In this document: positions 32,516 through 40,476 of the stretch, piece by piece | How positions within the stretch are numbered: the stretch's first letter is position 1 | Layout: every line of letters starts with the position of its first letter | From: Mycobacterium sp. UM_WGJ | Lineage (GTDB): Bacteria > Actinomycetota > Actinomycetes > Mycobacteriales > Mycobacteriaceae | Assembly: GCF_000455125.1 (NCBI RefSeq) | Contig: NZ_AUWR01000018.1 | Span: forward strand, 62,001-126,000 | DNA: 64,000 bases | Reading direction: 5' to 3' | Notes under the pieces: generated by a model | What the model was told of the DNA's origin: nothing | Seen by the model: the letters and a program-made list of their open reading frames with translations, nothing else | Database searches by the model: none | Program-made: the position numbers and the translations under genes

Positions 32516-33977
32516 TTATGCCACCACCCGGATGTGTTCCAACGACGAATCGGCGGCGTCGGGCAATGTCATCCCGGCCGTCAGCCCGGACCGCAGATAG
32601 TCGATGACCGCGCTGTTGAGGCGCTCGCCGGGCACCACCGCCGGCACGCCGGGCGGGTACGGCGTGATCTGTTCGGCCGCGATACGTCCGGCGGCCTGCG
32701 ACGCGGCGACCATCTCGGTGGGGCCGAAGAACGCGTCGCGGGGTAGCTGCACGGTCTCCAGTTGAATCTCTTGCGGCGAAGGCAGACGGATCGGCGGCGG
32801 TGGTTCGAAAGCAGTTGCGGCGCTGCGCCAACCGGTGAGCGCATCAAGCAGCCGGTCGGTGGTTCCGCGGTCATCGGCAAAGGACAGGGTGGCCAGGATG
32901 CGCCGGTGATCGGCCAAACCCACATCGAGGCAGCGTTGTTCGCGCAGCCAGTCGCGGGCTTGATAGCCCGACGTCCCGGTCGCCGACACATCCACCAGCA
33001 CCTGCAGCCGATCCAGATCGTGGGATGCCTCCGTGCCCAACAGGACGTCCTCGAGCACCTCGACATCGGGAATCTCCGCGATACGCCGGCGCACGTCACG
33101 CGCCCGCTTGCACGCGGCGTCCAGCAGTTCGTGGCCGTGCCGCACCATCTGGCGCCGCCAACCGTCCAGCGCCGCGTAGATCGGCACACTGGGGCTGGTG
33201 GTCATCAACAGATCCGCGCATGCCGTCAGTCTTGCCCGATCGATGAGATCACCCTGGAGGTGGTAGACGGAGCCCTGCTCGAATCCGGCGCCCATCTTGT
33301 GCACGCTGACCACGCAAACGTCCGCACCGGCGTCCATCGCCCAGGTCGGCAGGTCCTCGTGAAAAGGCAGGTGCGCTCCCCAGGCTTCGTCGACGATCAG
33401 CGGTTTGCCGCGCTGATGACAGATCTCGGCGATGGCAGCCAGGTCCGCGCAAGTGCCGTACGGCGAGGGACTGACGATCAGCGCGCCCGCGGCATCGGGA
33501 TTCTCCTCCCAGGCACCGGCGACCCGTTCGGGTAACGGCGGGTGGCACAGATGCCGTTCGGCGTCCCAGCGCGGCGTGATCCAGCGCGGCTGGATTCCGG
33601 AGAAGATCAGCCCGCCAACAATCGATTTGTGGCTGTCACGAGGCAGCAGCAGACCCCCGGAAGCTCCCCCGGCGACCGCCATCATGGCCGCGCGAACCGA
33701 CAGTGAACTGCCGCAGGTGGAGAAGAACGCCGTTTCGGCACCGACCGCGTCGGCCATCAACTGCTCGGCGTCGGTCAGAACGTTCCCGCGCGCCTCCCAG
33801 TCGTCCAAACCGCCAGCGGGCGAGCACGTCGGCGCGAAAGAGATCGCGCCCCAACGTGTCGCGCACCGACTGGTCGGCACCCCGGCCCTGGCGGTGTCCC
33901 GGCGGGCTGAAGCCGTACCGATCCTTGCGTTGGTAATCGGCCAGGGCTTCCAGCACAGGTGCTCGGCGCTGATCCAT
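32516..33977 (-). pseudogene. Orn/Lys/Arg decarboxylase-type PLP enzyme, frameshifted
   Basis: From ATG 33977 the frame gives the family start (APVLEALADYQRKDRYGFSP, then DTLGRDLFRADVL); from about 33815 the protein goes on in the next frame: GGLDDWEARGNVLTDAEQLM, AETAFFSTCGSSLSVRAAMM, the PLP-lysine region VVSVHKMGAGFEQGSVYHL, and a C-terminal domain ending SLEHIRVVA. One extra base in a GGG run (33818-33820) accounts for the break; corrected length is 486 residues. The group includes arginine/lysine/ornithine decarboxylases that make polyamines. It is third in the DJ-1 operon, driven by a SigF promoter. A sequence error cannot be excluded. Confidence 0.82.
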
Positions 33978-33995
33978 CGGCGGGCCGCCTGCCCG

Positions 33996-34343
33996 TCAGC
34001 GCCGGAAGGCGATCATCAGCGCCAACAGATCGATCCCCAAAAGCGCCCACCCGGCCACCGGCACCAGGAACCCGCGCCGGCGGCCCGCCGTGACGAACGA
34101 AGCCAGGATGGTCAGTGCGGCGATGGCCGGAGCGCCGTAGTACAGCAGGCCGAAGACCACGCCGCTGGGCCCCAGGTCGGGGCAGTCGGCGGTGCTGCAG
34201 GCGGCGGTACTCATCACCGCACCCATTGCGACCACCATCACCAACGCGGCTCCCGCGGCGGTCAAGAGCGCCGACACCCAGTTGACCCAGAGCCGCGCAC
34301 GACGGTTGTCGGTCTTGACCGGCACCGGCATCGGCTCTGCCAT
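33996..34343 (-). CDS. Small membrane protein, 3 helices
   Basis: The 115-residue protein has three hydrophobic helices separated by a periplasmic-type loop with two Cys (AACSTADCPD) and a short LYYGAPA segment. A paralogue of the same architecture is at 50811-51206. The ATG overlaps the DJ-1 gene's TGA (TGATG). It sits between the DJ-1 and PLP decarboxylase genes. Function unknown; the reciprocal pattern with its paralogue (both close to SigF promoters) suggests envelope stress. Confidence 0.8.
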   Translation of the reverse strand: MAEPMPVPVKTDNRRARLWVNWVSALLTAAGAALVMVVAMGAVMSTAACSTADCPDLGPSGVVFGLLYYGAPAIAALTILASFVTAGRRRGFLVPVAGWALLGIDLLALMIAFRR

Positions 34344-34912
34344 CACAGCGTCGCCCCGCGTACCGCGAGCTCCTCCACCAGGGCATCGCAAAAGGCCGGC
34401 AGGTCATCGGGTTTACGGCTCGACAACAGGATCGACGGCCCGCAGTCGCAGCGCACCAACTCCTCATCGACCCAATCGCCGCCCGCATTGATGATGTCGG
34501 TACGCACACTCGGCCACGAGGTGATGCGCCGGCCGGCAACAACACCGGCTTCCACCAGCGTCCACGGACCGTGGCAGATAACAGCGACCGGTTTACCGGC
34601 CTCGAAGAATTCCCGGACGAACGACACCGCGCGTTCATCGGTGCGCAACTGGTCAGGGTTGGCCACCCCGCCCGGCAGGACCAGCGCATCGAAGTCGTCC
34701 GCCGAGACATCCTTGACTTGTCGATCGACGCCGAATTTGTCGGCAGGATCCAGATGGTTGAAGGCCTGAACGGGCCCCTCGGCTGTCGACACCAGCATGG
34801 GATGTGCACCGGCTTCCGCCGTGGCACGCCACGGTTCAGTCAGCTCTACCTGTTCGACGCCCTCGGGCGCCACCAGAAACGCGACCCGTCGTCCTTCCAG
34901 CGATCCGGACAT
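34343..34912 (-). CDS. DJ-1/PfpI family protein
   Basis: A 189-residue flavodoxin-like protein with RRVAFLVAPEGVEQVELTEP at the start, DFDALVLPGGVANPDQLR and the nucleophilic elbow AVICHGPWTLVEAG carrying the reactive Cys. Family members are glyoxalases III, deglycases or chaperones. The ATG 34912 is preceded by AAGGAGAGGT. It is the first gene of the operon that includes the membrane protein and the PLP decarboxylase, and has a perfect SigF promoter 48 bases upstream. Confidence 0.92.
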   Translation of the reverse strand: MSGSLEGRRVAFLVAPEGVEQVELTEPWRATAEAGAHPMLVSTAEGPVQAFNHLDPADKFGVDRQVKDVSADDFDALVLPGGVANPDQLRTDERAVSFVREFFEAGKPVAVICHGPWTLVEAGVVAGRRITSWPSVRTDIINAGGDWVDEELVRCDCGPSILLSSRKPDDLPAFCDALVEELAVRGATL

Positions 34913-34960
34913 GACCTCTCCTTTCCATGCTGCGGACAGCGCGCCCAACACCGACCGGCA

Positions 34961-34985
34961 TACCCGGCCCCCCTGGCCCACAAAC
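34961..34985 (-). promoter_or_regulatory. SigF promoter of DJ-1 operon
   Basis: Minus strand GTTT-N16-GGGTA, exact. It is divergent from the lipoprotein promoter at 34991-35016 on the other strand. Confidence 0.78.
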
Positions 34986-34990
34986 GAAGC

Positions 34991-35016
34991 GGTGTAGGAG
35001 TGCGCGTGTGGGGGTA
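34991..35016 (+). promoter_or_regulatory. SigF-like promoter of lipoprotein gene
   Basis: GGTGT-N16-GGGTA, one mismatch in the -35, then 10 bases to ATG 35027. Only 5 bases separate its -35 from that of the divergent DJ-1 promoter. Confidence 0.55.
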
Positions 35017-35026
35017 CCCGGCGGTC

Positions 35027-36058
35027 ATGAATTGGCGGGCCGAGTTCGGGACGGCAGTGGTCGGCATACTGGCGTGTGCCGGCTGCGCAGCACCGGGCTC
35101 GCAGAGCGCACCGCCAGCCGTTTCAGTGCAGGTGCAGATGCCGCTACACGCACCGGTGTGGTCCTATGCGACTGGGGCGCTGCTCGCCCTCACCGACGAC
35201 GGGCGAGTGGCGGCAGTCGATCACCCCGCCAACCCCGACACGGTGGAAACCCGGTGGTCGGATCCACTGGACGCCGGACGAAACATGCAAATCAGTCGCG
35301 CCGATGATCGGACCGTGTTCGTGCCGCAGCCGGCGCGCAACCGAGTAGCAGAGGTCGAGTTGACCGGCCTGCGCCAAGTCGGCGACATCGACGCCGGGCC
35401 CGCTCCCGCCTACCTGTCCGAAGATGCCGGGATGCGGGTGCTGCTCGCGTTGTCCGCCGACGGCGCGACGGTGACCCCGGTGGACGAGTTGGGTCTACGG
35501 AAGCTGCCGAGCGCGCAGGTGTCGGCGGGCGGCACCGGTGTGATCGACGGCGCCAATCGCGGCCGCGCGATCGAATTCCACGTTTACGGCCCCGACGGCG
35601 TCTCCTACTTCAAGGGGCCGTCCTCACCACCGGAGCCGCGCGGCCACTACGACACAACCGTTTTCGCCGCCGCGGGTGACGGTACGGCGGCCGGCCGGGT
35701 GTATCTGGCAGACGTCCGGCGCGACACGCTGTACGCCGTCGAGGCCTCACGCGGCGGGGACGGCTTGGAACAGATCGGCCGGACTCCGGTCTCCTCGCCG
35801 ATCCGCTACCTCGGCTCCGACGACACCCGGGTGTATGCCGCCACCGACACCGGCGTAGCGGTCTTCGAGTCGGCAGCCTTCACCGGCTATCCCCACGCCA
35901 GCATCCCGGTGCTGCGCGTCATTGACTACCGGGCCGGTCTACCGTCCGGGCCGGCCCGGTCCGCCCCTCTGTCCGGCATGGCGATCGGCCCTGACCGGAT
36001 ATATCTGACCCTGCGGGGCCAGCCGGTCGTGGCCAGCGTCGCCAAACCGCGGCTATGA
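35027..36058 (+). CDS. Putative lipoprotein with beta-propeller-like repeats
   Basis: The 343-residue protein has a lipoprotein-like signal (TAVVGILACAGCAAPGS; the Cys at about residue 19 is the best lipidation site). The rest has repeating strand-turn units such as SYATGALLALTDDGRVAAVD and YLADVRRDTLYAVEASRG, suggesting a YncE-like propeller. No catalytic motif is seen. The ATG is 10 bases after a SigF-like -10 and the mRNA would be leaderless. It overlaps the next gene by four bases. Confidence 0.78.
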   Translation: MNWRAEFGTAVVGILACAGCAAPGSQSAPPAVSVQVQMPLHAPVWSYATGALLALTDDGRVAAVDHPANPDTVETRWSDPLDAGRNMQISRADDRTVFVPQPARNRVAEVELTGLRQVGDIDAGPAPAYLSEDAGMRVLLALSADGATVTPVDELGLRKLPSAQVSAGGTGVIDGANRGRAIEFHVYGPDGVSYFKGPSSPPEPRGHYDTTVFAAAGDGTAAGRVYLADVRRDTLYAVEASRGGDGLEQIGRTPVSSPIRYLGSDDTRVYAATDTGVAVFESAAFTGYPHASIPVLRVIDYRAGLPSGPARSAPLSGMAIGPDRIYLTLRGQPVVASVAKPRL

Positions 36059-36342
36059 GCACCATCGACATCGACGATGACGTCGCGGTGCTCACCGAGC
36101 AGCTGCGCGCGCTTCAGGATCTGGGGCAGCACAGCGAAATCGACGACGAACAGGTCTACGACCTGAGCATCCGGTGGGGCACCGCGATGGCCGGGCGGCT
36201 TCGCCGACTAGTGTATTGCCACAGCCGTGGTCTGCTCGACGACGACGCCGAGCGCCGCTTTGCGCTGGTCTGCGAGGAGCTACGCGATGTGGCGGATCTG
36301 GTGAAGCGATTCGATCTGGCCCGCCCCGACCTACCCCGCTGA
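36055..36342 (+). CDS. Small acidic helical protein, unknown
   Basis: The 95-residue protein is helical with a middle segment SIRWGTAMAGRLRRLVYCHSRG. Its ATG overlaps the stop of the lipoprotein gene by four bases, so it is the second gene of that transcript. I do not recognise the family. Confidence 0.72.
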   Translation: MSTIDIDDDVAVLTEQLRALQDLGQHSEIDDEQVYDLSIRWGTAMAGRLRRLVYCHSRGLLDDDAERRFALVCEELRDVADLVKRFDLARPDLPR

Positions 36343-36349
36343 ATGACTT

Positions 36350-36394
36350 TGCGCCCACGGCGCAGGAGTGCGACTTCACCCCGCCGTGGGCGCA
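36350..36394. terminator. Bidirectional terminator hairpin
   Basis: TGCGCCCACGGCG (36350-36362) and CGCCGTGGGCGCA (36382-36394) form a perfect 13-bp stem with a 19-base loop, between the convergent genes ending at 36342 and 36412. No T-tract. Confidence 0.7.
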
Positions 36395-36411
36395 GGGCCG
36401 ACGCCGGGCAG

Positions 36412-36678
36412 CTAGCCGAGGAATTCCTGGTATCGCAGCCGAATCGCGGCTCGCGGTTGCGGGCAGGAGGGGTTACGGCAGGTCAGCGCAATGAGGTAGG
36501 CGTCATGCTCTTCATCGAGGAACAGGAAACCCAGGTACAGCGCGCGCCCCACCGCGAAGTCGGTTCCACCACAGCCCGCACAGTGCCCGCCACGCACCAT
36601 GACCAGTTCCGATACCCGATCACGGGCGGCCTGGCCCACCTCGATCAGTTCCGGGCGGGCCTCTTCCAGTGCTGTCAT
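36412..36678 (-). CDS. Cys-rich (zinc-ribbon-like) small protein
   Basis: The 88-residue protein has two Cys pairs, GGHCAGCGGTDF and TCRNPSCPQPRAA, that could bind zinc, and DEEHDAYLIALTC between them. The ATG lies two bases after the TGA of the molybdopterin oxidoreductase gene, so it is cotranscribed. Role unknown; perhaps assembly of the redox complex. Confidence 0.72.
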   Translation of the reverse strand: MTALEEARPELIEVGQAARDRVSELVMVRGGHCAGCGGTDFAVGRALYLGFLFLDEEHDAYLIALTCRNPSCPQPRAAIRLRYQEFLG

Positions 36679-36679
36679 G

Positions 36680-38167
36680 TCAGATCTCCCCGTCCATGCC
36701 GTAGTAGACCTTGTCCTCGCGCCAGCCACCGCGTCCCTTCCCGATGTGGGCGTAGTCGTCGACGAACTCGATCTGATTGATCCACTTGACCATTTTGAAG
36801 CCGACCTGGGTCTCGGCTCGTAGCCGCAACGGCGCACCGTGCTTGATCGGCAGCGGCTTTCCGTTCATCGCGTACGCCAGCAGCATCTGCGGCTTATGGG
36901 CCAGTTGGAGATCGAAGACCTCGTAGAACTGGCCCCCGCCCTCCGCGCTCGGCTCGTCGGTGCTGTTGTCCTGCATGCTCATAAAGCAGATATAGCGGGC
37001 CTGCGGCATCGGCCGCACCAGATCGACCAGGGCGCCCAGCGGAAGACCGGTCCATTCGCCGATGGATGTCCAGCCCTGCACACAATTGTGCAGCACCCGC
37101 TGGGTCTGCGGCTCCGCCAGGGCGCGCAGTGCGGTCAGATCCAGTGTCACCGGTCGCTCTACCAATCCCCCGACCCGCAGGCGCCAGTCGACGAAGTTGT
37201 GCACCGCCATCACCTTGTAGTGCTCGGAGGTCGGCGGCTTGCCGTTGACCCGGTGCTCGGCGGACAACATTCGCGCCGGGTAGTTCTGCCGGGAGTCCAA
37301 GCGGCGCAACAGGCCCTTGCGCGGCACGGCGATCAGGGCCCCGAGCACGCGGCGCACCGACGGCGGGTTGCGCCGACTCCAGACCGTCGCCGCGACGTGG
37401 ATGGCGACGATCGCCGCCACGATGAGCAACGACAGCGCGGTCGCCAGATACACGTTGCGGACCGACCCGAAGATCATCAAGGCGGTCAGTCGGCCCCAGC
37501 CCCAGAAGAACAGCATCGACAGGTGGATCGCGATGAACACCATAAACGCCGCCAGGCCGAGGAAATGCAGGCTGCGGGCGGCCTGCCGGCCGCCGAACAT
37601 CCGCACGTATCGCGGGAACCGTGCCTCGATCGCCGGTGACTGCGCGGCACCGGTGAGTATCTGAAATGGCGCCAGGCCGAAGATCACACCGGCGTAGGTC
37701 AGCTTCTGAATGGCGTCCAGCGGTTCGCCCGGCAACAGCGGCGGCAGGTTGAAACTGGCGTAGGTGACGATGTCGTTCCACGCCTCGGAGAAGATCGACC
37801 AGGAATACGGCCAGTACCGGTGCCACTGCCCGGTCACGAAAAGCAGGATGTAATAAGACACTCCGACCAGAATCCAGCCGATGACCGCGGCGAAGTGCCA
37901 GTGCCGGCCCATCCCCAGCTCTTTGTGGCCGGGCAGTGCGATCAGCGGGTGGTAGTCCTCCTCCTCGTCCAGGGTGTCGTAAAGCCGGTCGGTGGGCATC
38001 GTCTTGCGGGTGAACCGGGCCCATTCCGTTCCGGGCGCGCTGTCGGCGTGCCAGTACAGCTTCGGATGGGTGGACAGAATCTCGATGCCGCTACGCAACA
38101 GCAGCGTCAGGAATAAGACGTTGAGCCAGTGGTCGATTCGTAACCAGGCCGGGAAGTCGAGCGTCAT
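36680..38167 (-). CDS. Fused cytochrome b561-type membrane / molybdopterin oxidoreductase
   Basis: The 495-residue protein joins an N-terminal cytochrome b561-like membrane part (residues about 1-280; helices with RIDHWLNVLFLTLLLRSGIE, MGRHWHFAAVIGWILVGVSY, LHFLGLAAFMVFIAIHLSM, containing paired His) to a C-terminal sulfite-oxidase-fold Mo-pterin domain with the ligand Cys in RVLHNCVQGWTSIGEWTGL, and MQDNSTDEPSAEGG. Electrons would pass between the membrane heme and molybdenum. The ATG overlaps the upstream stop (TGATG). A Rieske partner was once encoded two genes upstream but is now deleted. Confidence 0.85.
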   Translation of the reverse strand: MTLDFPAWLRIDHWLNVLFLTLLLRSGIEILSTHPKLYWHADSAPGTEWARFTRKTMPTDRLYDTLDEEEDYHPLIALPGHKELGMGRHWHFAAVIGWILVGVSYYILLFVTGQWHRYWPYSWSIFSEAWNDIVTYASFNLPPLLPGEPLDAIQKLTYAGVIFGLAPFQILTGAAQSPAIEARFPRYVRMFGGRQAARSLHFLGLAAFMVFIAIHLSMLFFWGWGRLTALMIFGSVRNVYLATALSLLIVAAIVAIHVAATVWSRRNPPSVRRVLGALIAVPRKGLLRRLDSRQNYPARMLSAEHRVNGKPPTSEHYKVMAVHNFVDWRLRVGGLVERPVTLDLTALRALAEPQTQRVLHNCVQGWTSIGEWTGLPLGALVDLVRPMPQARYICFMSMQDNSTDEPSAEGGGQFYEVFDLQLAHKPQMLLAYAMNGKPLPIKHGAPLRLRAETQVGFKMVKWINQIEFVDDYAHIGKGRGGWREDKVYYGMDGEI

Positions 38168-38595
38168 CAGTCGTACCAGTCTGTGCGCTGCCCGAACGCC
38201 ACGTTGACCCCGGACAGCACCGTCAGATACAGCCCCAGGAAGCCCCCGGCGCATGCCAACGCGAGGTTTCCTGGGGCCAGGTCCCAGCGCCCTGTCAGCG
38301 CCGGCAGGCCCGGCAGGCTCACCAGGCGGCTGATCGGATAGCCGATCACGAATGCGGTGCACAGGGCGCCGCCGGCCCACCATCCCACGGTCGGCACGAT
38401 GTCGTTGATGTCGATCCAGGTGAGGCCGGTGGTGACGAGGCAGCCGGCGATCAGCGCGACGCAGTAGGCCTGGAAATAGCCGGGAGCACCGATGGCGGTG
38501 GCCAACAGGTAGGCGTGTACACCCGCCATGCCCAGCAGCGCGGCGTCAGCGGCCAGCGTGACAGTGCGCGGCAGGTTGAACGCGATGCTTCTCAT
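38167..38595 (-). CDS. Membrane protein of the molybdopterin oxidoreductase operon
   Basis: A 142-residue protein with about four helices (AADAALLGMAGVHAYLLATA, GYFQAYCVALIAGCLVTTGL, and others). The ATG overlaps the last codons of a Rieske remnant by four bases (ATGA) and its stop overlaps the molybdopterin oxidoreductase start by one base, so the three were a coupled unit. Likely a quinone- or heme-associated subunit, but no His pairs are clear. Confidence 0.78.
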   Translation of the reverse strand: MRSIAFNLPRTVTLAADAALLGMAGVHAYLLATAIGAPGYFQAYCVALIAGCLVTTGLTWIDINDIVPTVGWWAGGALCTAFVIGYPISRLVSLPGLPALTGRWDLAPGNLALACAGGFLGLYLTVLSGVNVAFGQRTDWYD

Positions 38596-38720
38596 TGCGG
38601 GTCTACCCTGCAAACTTCGATCCGGCCGCCGACTTCCCGGCATTGCAGGGCCGGCTGGCGTCCGGTGGCCGGCCCGCGCAGCAGCGCACCGTCGCAGACG
38701 TCGAAGCGTGAGCCATCGCA
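38592..38720 (-). pseudogene. C-terminal remnant of a Rieske [2Fe-2S] protein
   Basis: In the frame ending at 38592 the sequence starts abruptly at CDGSRFDVCDGALLRGPATG and continues PALQCREVGGRIEV, the part following the second cluster-binding loop of Rieske ferredoxins (normally CPxHGSRFD). The first C-x-H loop and the second Cys-His pair are missing. The gene stop overlaps the next ATG by four bases, as in an intact operon. The upstream end runs into the DUF1360 gene in a different frame, so a deletion is inferred. Confidence 0.75.
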
Positions 38721-39127
38721 CGCGCCACCCACATGTCCAGGCAGAACGGGCAGGTCAACAGCTCCCCCAGGCTGTGACGCCACCCGCTGGAGTGTCTGGT
38801 CTGCTCCATCACCTCGGCGGGGCCGCCGGTGCCGGTGTACTCGGTGAAGGGCGCGCGTAGCGGGCTGGTCACCGCATCCTTGGCTAACGTGCGAGACAGC
38901 TTGTGGGTCCCCAGCGTCACCGTCAGCAGGTCGGCGGCCGACCAGCCCGGCGGCAGGCGGCGGCCGGTGGCCGCGGCGGCCACGGTTACCGCCGCGACCA
39001 ACCCGCCATAGACCAGCAGCACCATCACGTATCCCCCCAGCGGACGCGGGTTGTCGCCGCGGTACGCGTCGGCCTCCCGCTTGGCCGCGTCCGCAAGGGT
39101 GCTGCCGGCCCCGGTCGATTGAGTCAC
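38603..39127 (-). CDS. DUF1360 protein with deleted C-terminus
   Basis: The first 135 residues fit DUF1360: a helix LGGYVMVLLVYGGLVAAVTV, then TLGTHKLSRTLAKDAVTSPL, RAPFTEYTGTGGPAE and ELLTCPFCLDMWVA with its paired Cys. The last 38 residues (after about 38723) are Arg/Pro/Ala-rich, overlap the Rieske remnant in another frame and do not resemble the family, whose membrane helix after CPFC is lost. The product is probably non-functional or altered. It starts three bases after the hemophore gene's stop. Confidence 0.75.
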   Translation of the reverse strand: MTQSTGAGSTLADAAKREADAYRGDNPRPLGGYVMVLLVYGGLVAAVTVAAAATGRRLPPGWSAADLLTVTLGTHKLSRTLAKDAVTSPLRAPFTEYTGTGGPAEVMEQTRHSSGWRHSLGELLTCPFCLDMWVARAMAHASTSATVRCCAGRPPDASRPCNAGKSAAGSKFAG

Positions 39128-39130
39128 CGC

Positions 39131-39565
39131 TCAGTACTTGTCACAAGTCTTGGCGATGGGCCCGACGAGGTTGACGTACTGCGCCGCCTCCGGCACCGCC
39201 TGGGCCTGCTCAAGCATCTGCTCACGCTGCGGCGGCGGTGAGGCGAGGAAGTTCTGCAGAAACGACTGCGCCATCGGTGCCGCATTGAATTGTGCTGCGG
39301 CATCAGGTGATTGAGCATTCATTGCCGCTACCACCTGGGAATAGCTGCATGTCGTGTTCACCGCAGGGTTCTGCGACCATTGGCTTGGCTGGCCCGGTTG
39401 GCCCGGTTGGACCGGCTGTCCGGGTTGGGCCGGTTGAGTCGGCTGCCCCGGCTGGGCCGGCTGGGTCGGCTGGGTCGGCGCGGCGTTTGCCAGTCCGGTG
39501 CCGCTCGCCAACGCCAGCGCCATGCCGCCGGCGGCGGCAAGCCTGGTCAAAGACGTTGTGATCAT
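39131..39565 (-). CDS. Hemophore-like (MHB family) secreted protein
   Basis: A 144-residue precursor with a signal peptide (residues 1-28, ending GLANA), a low-complexity linker of repeated Q-P-x-Q-P-G (residues about 30-60) and a helical domain of the Rv0203 hemophore type: TTCSYSQVVAAMNAQSPDAA, then AAPMAQSFLQNFLASPPPQR, and the terminal Cys in KTCDKY. The two Cys would form a disulphide. The protein likely binds heme outside the cell. The ATG follows GGGGAGAATCC. Confidence 0.85.
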   Translation of the reverse strand: MITTSLTRLAAAGGMALALASGTGLANAAPTQPTQPAQPGQPTQPAQPGQPVQPGQPGQPSQWSQNPAVNTTCSYSQVVAAMNAQSPDAAAQFNAAPMAQSFLQNFLASPPPQREQMLEQAQAVPEAAQYVNLVGPIAKTCDKY

Positions 39566-39663
39566 TGGATTCTCCCCTTCAATCCTGCAATTCATGTTTG
39601 CCACATGTTCCGTCGACGACGGCACCGAACTAGGCTTGCCGTTTTCGCCCGGGCTAAACCACG

Positions 39664-39688
39664 GTTTGCCCCTCGGTTGTATTGGGTA
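39664..39688 (+). promoter_or_regulatory. SigF promoter of cutinase-like gene
   Basis: GTTT-N16-GGGTA, exact. It covers the TTG at 39682, so translation must start downstream, at GTG 39703, 14 bases after the -10. Confidence 0.75.
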
Positions 39689-39702
39689 TCGAACGAATTG
39701 CT

Positions 39703-40377
39703 GTGATTACTCGGATTCTCACCGTGGCGATGCTGTCTGGCTGGACGCTGTTGTCTTCGCCGGCCGGCGGCGAAGCGGTCGCCGCCGGCTGCCCGGACGT
39801 CCAGGTGGTGTTCGCGCGCGGCACCGGCGAACCGCCTGGCGTCGGATGGATAGGCCAGCAGTTCATCGACGCACTGCGGTGGCGCACCTGGGGTCGCCAA
39901 GTCGACGTCTACCCGGTCAACTTTCCGGCCGTACCCGATTTCGGCCCGTCCGCCGCCGGAGTCACCGACGCGGCCGGCCACATCCGCGACATGGCAGCGG
40001 GTTGTCCGAGTACCCAGCTGGTCCTTGGCGGGTACTCGCGTGGCGCTGCGCTGATCGGGTACGTCACCGAACCGACGGCCGGTGGGCTCGCGGACCCACT
40101 GCCGCCCGAGGCGGCGGACCACGTCGCCGCCGTGGCGCTGCTGGGAAGGCCGTCGGAGGCCTTCCTGAACTCCATCGGTGCGCCACCGGTGACGGTGGGG
40201 CCGGGCTACGCGGCCAAGACGATCGATCTGTGCGCGCTCGGCGATCCGGTCTGCTCGGCGGGCGGCGATGGCGCGGCCCACGCGGCATACGCGGCTAACG
40301 GCATGACAGCGCAAGCGGCCGACTTCGTCGTCGAGCACCTGGTGCAGCCGGGAAGCAATCCAGGTCAGTCGCTTTGA
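39703..40377 (+). CDS. Cutinase-family esterase, secreted
   Basis: The 224-residue protein has a signal peptide (residues 1-26) ending GGEAVAAG, then CPDVQVVFARGTGEPPGVGW, the nucleophile in GGYSRGAALIGYV, Asp in CALGDPVCSAGG and His in AAHAAYAANG. It is a paralogue of the cutinase at 29063-29767. The GTG start at 39703 is chosen because the alternative TTG 39682 lies within a SigF -10. Envelope lipid esters are probable substrates. Confidence 0.9.
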   Translation: MITRILTVAMLSGWTLLSSPAGGEAVAAGCPDVQVVFARGTGEPPGVGWIGQQFIDALRWRTWGRQVDVYPVNFPAVPDFGPSAAGVTDAAGHIRDMAAGCPSTQLVLGGYSRGAALIGYVTEPTAGGLADPLPPEAADHVAAVALLGRPSEAFLNSIGAPPVTVGPGYAAKTIDLCALGDPVCSAGGDGAAHAAYAANGMTAQAADFVVEHLVQPGSNPGQSL

Positions 40378-40476
40378 CCGTCAAGCCGGGCCGCGCGGCG
40401 CGCCGGCCCTGGCGGGCACCGCAACCTGCATGACCATCGGTGACTAGCCGCCCCCGGCAGCGGGTATGCCCCGGCC

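Noticed and set aside
40462-40476. SigF promoter for the GH15 gene (GGGTA 10 bases before ATG)
   Set aside because: No GTTT-like -35 at 15-17 bases; nearest candidate GGTGA is at 18. The spacing to ATG is suggestive but not enough to list.
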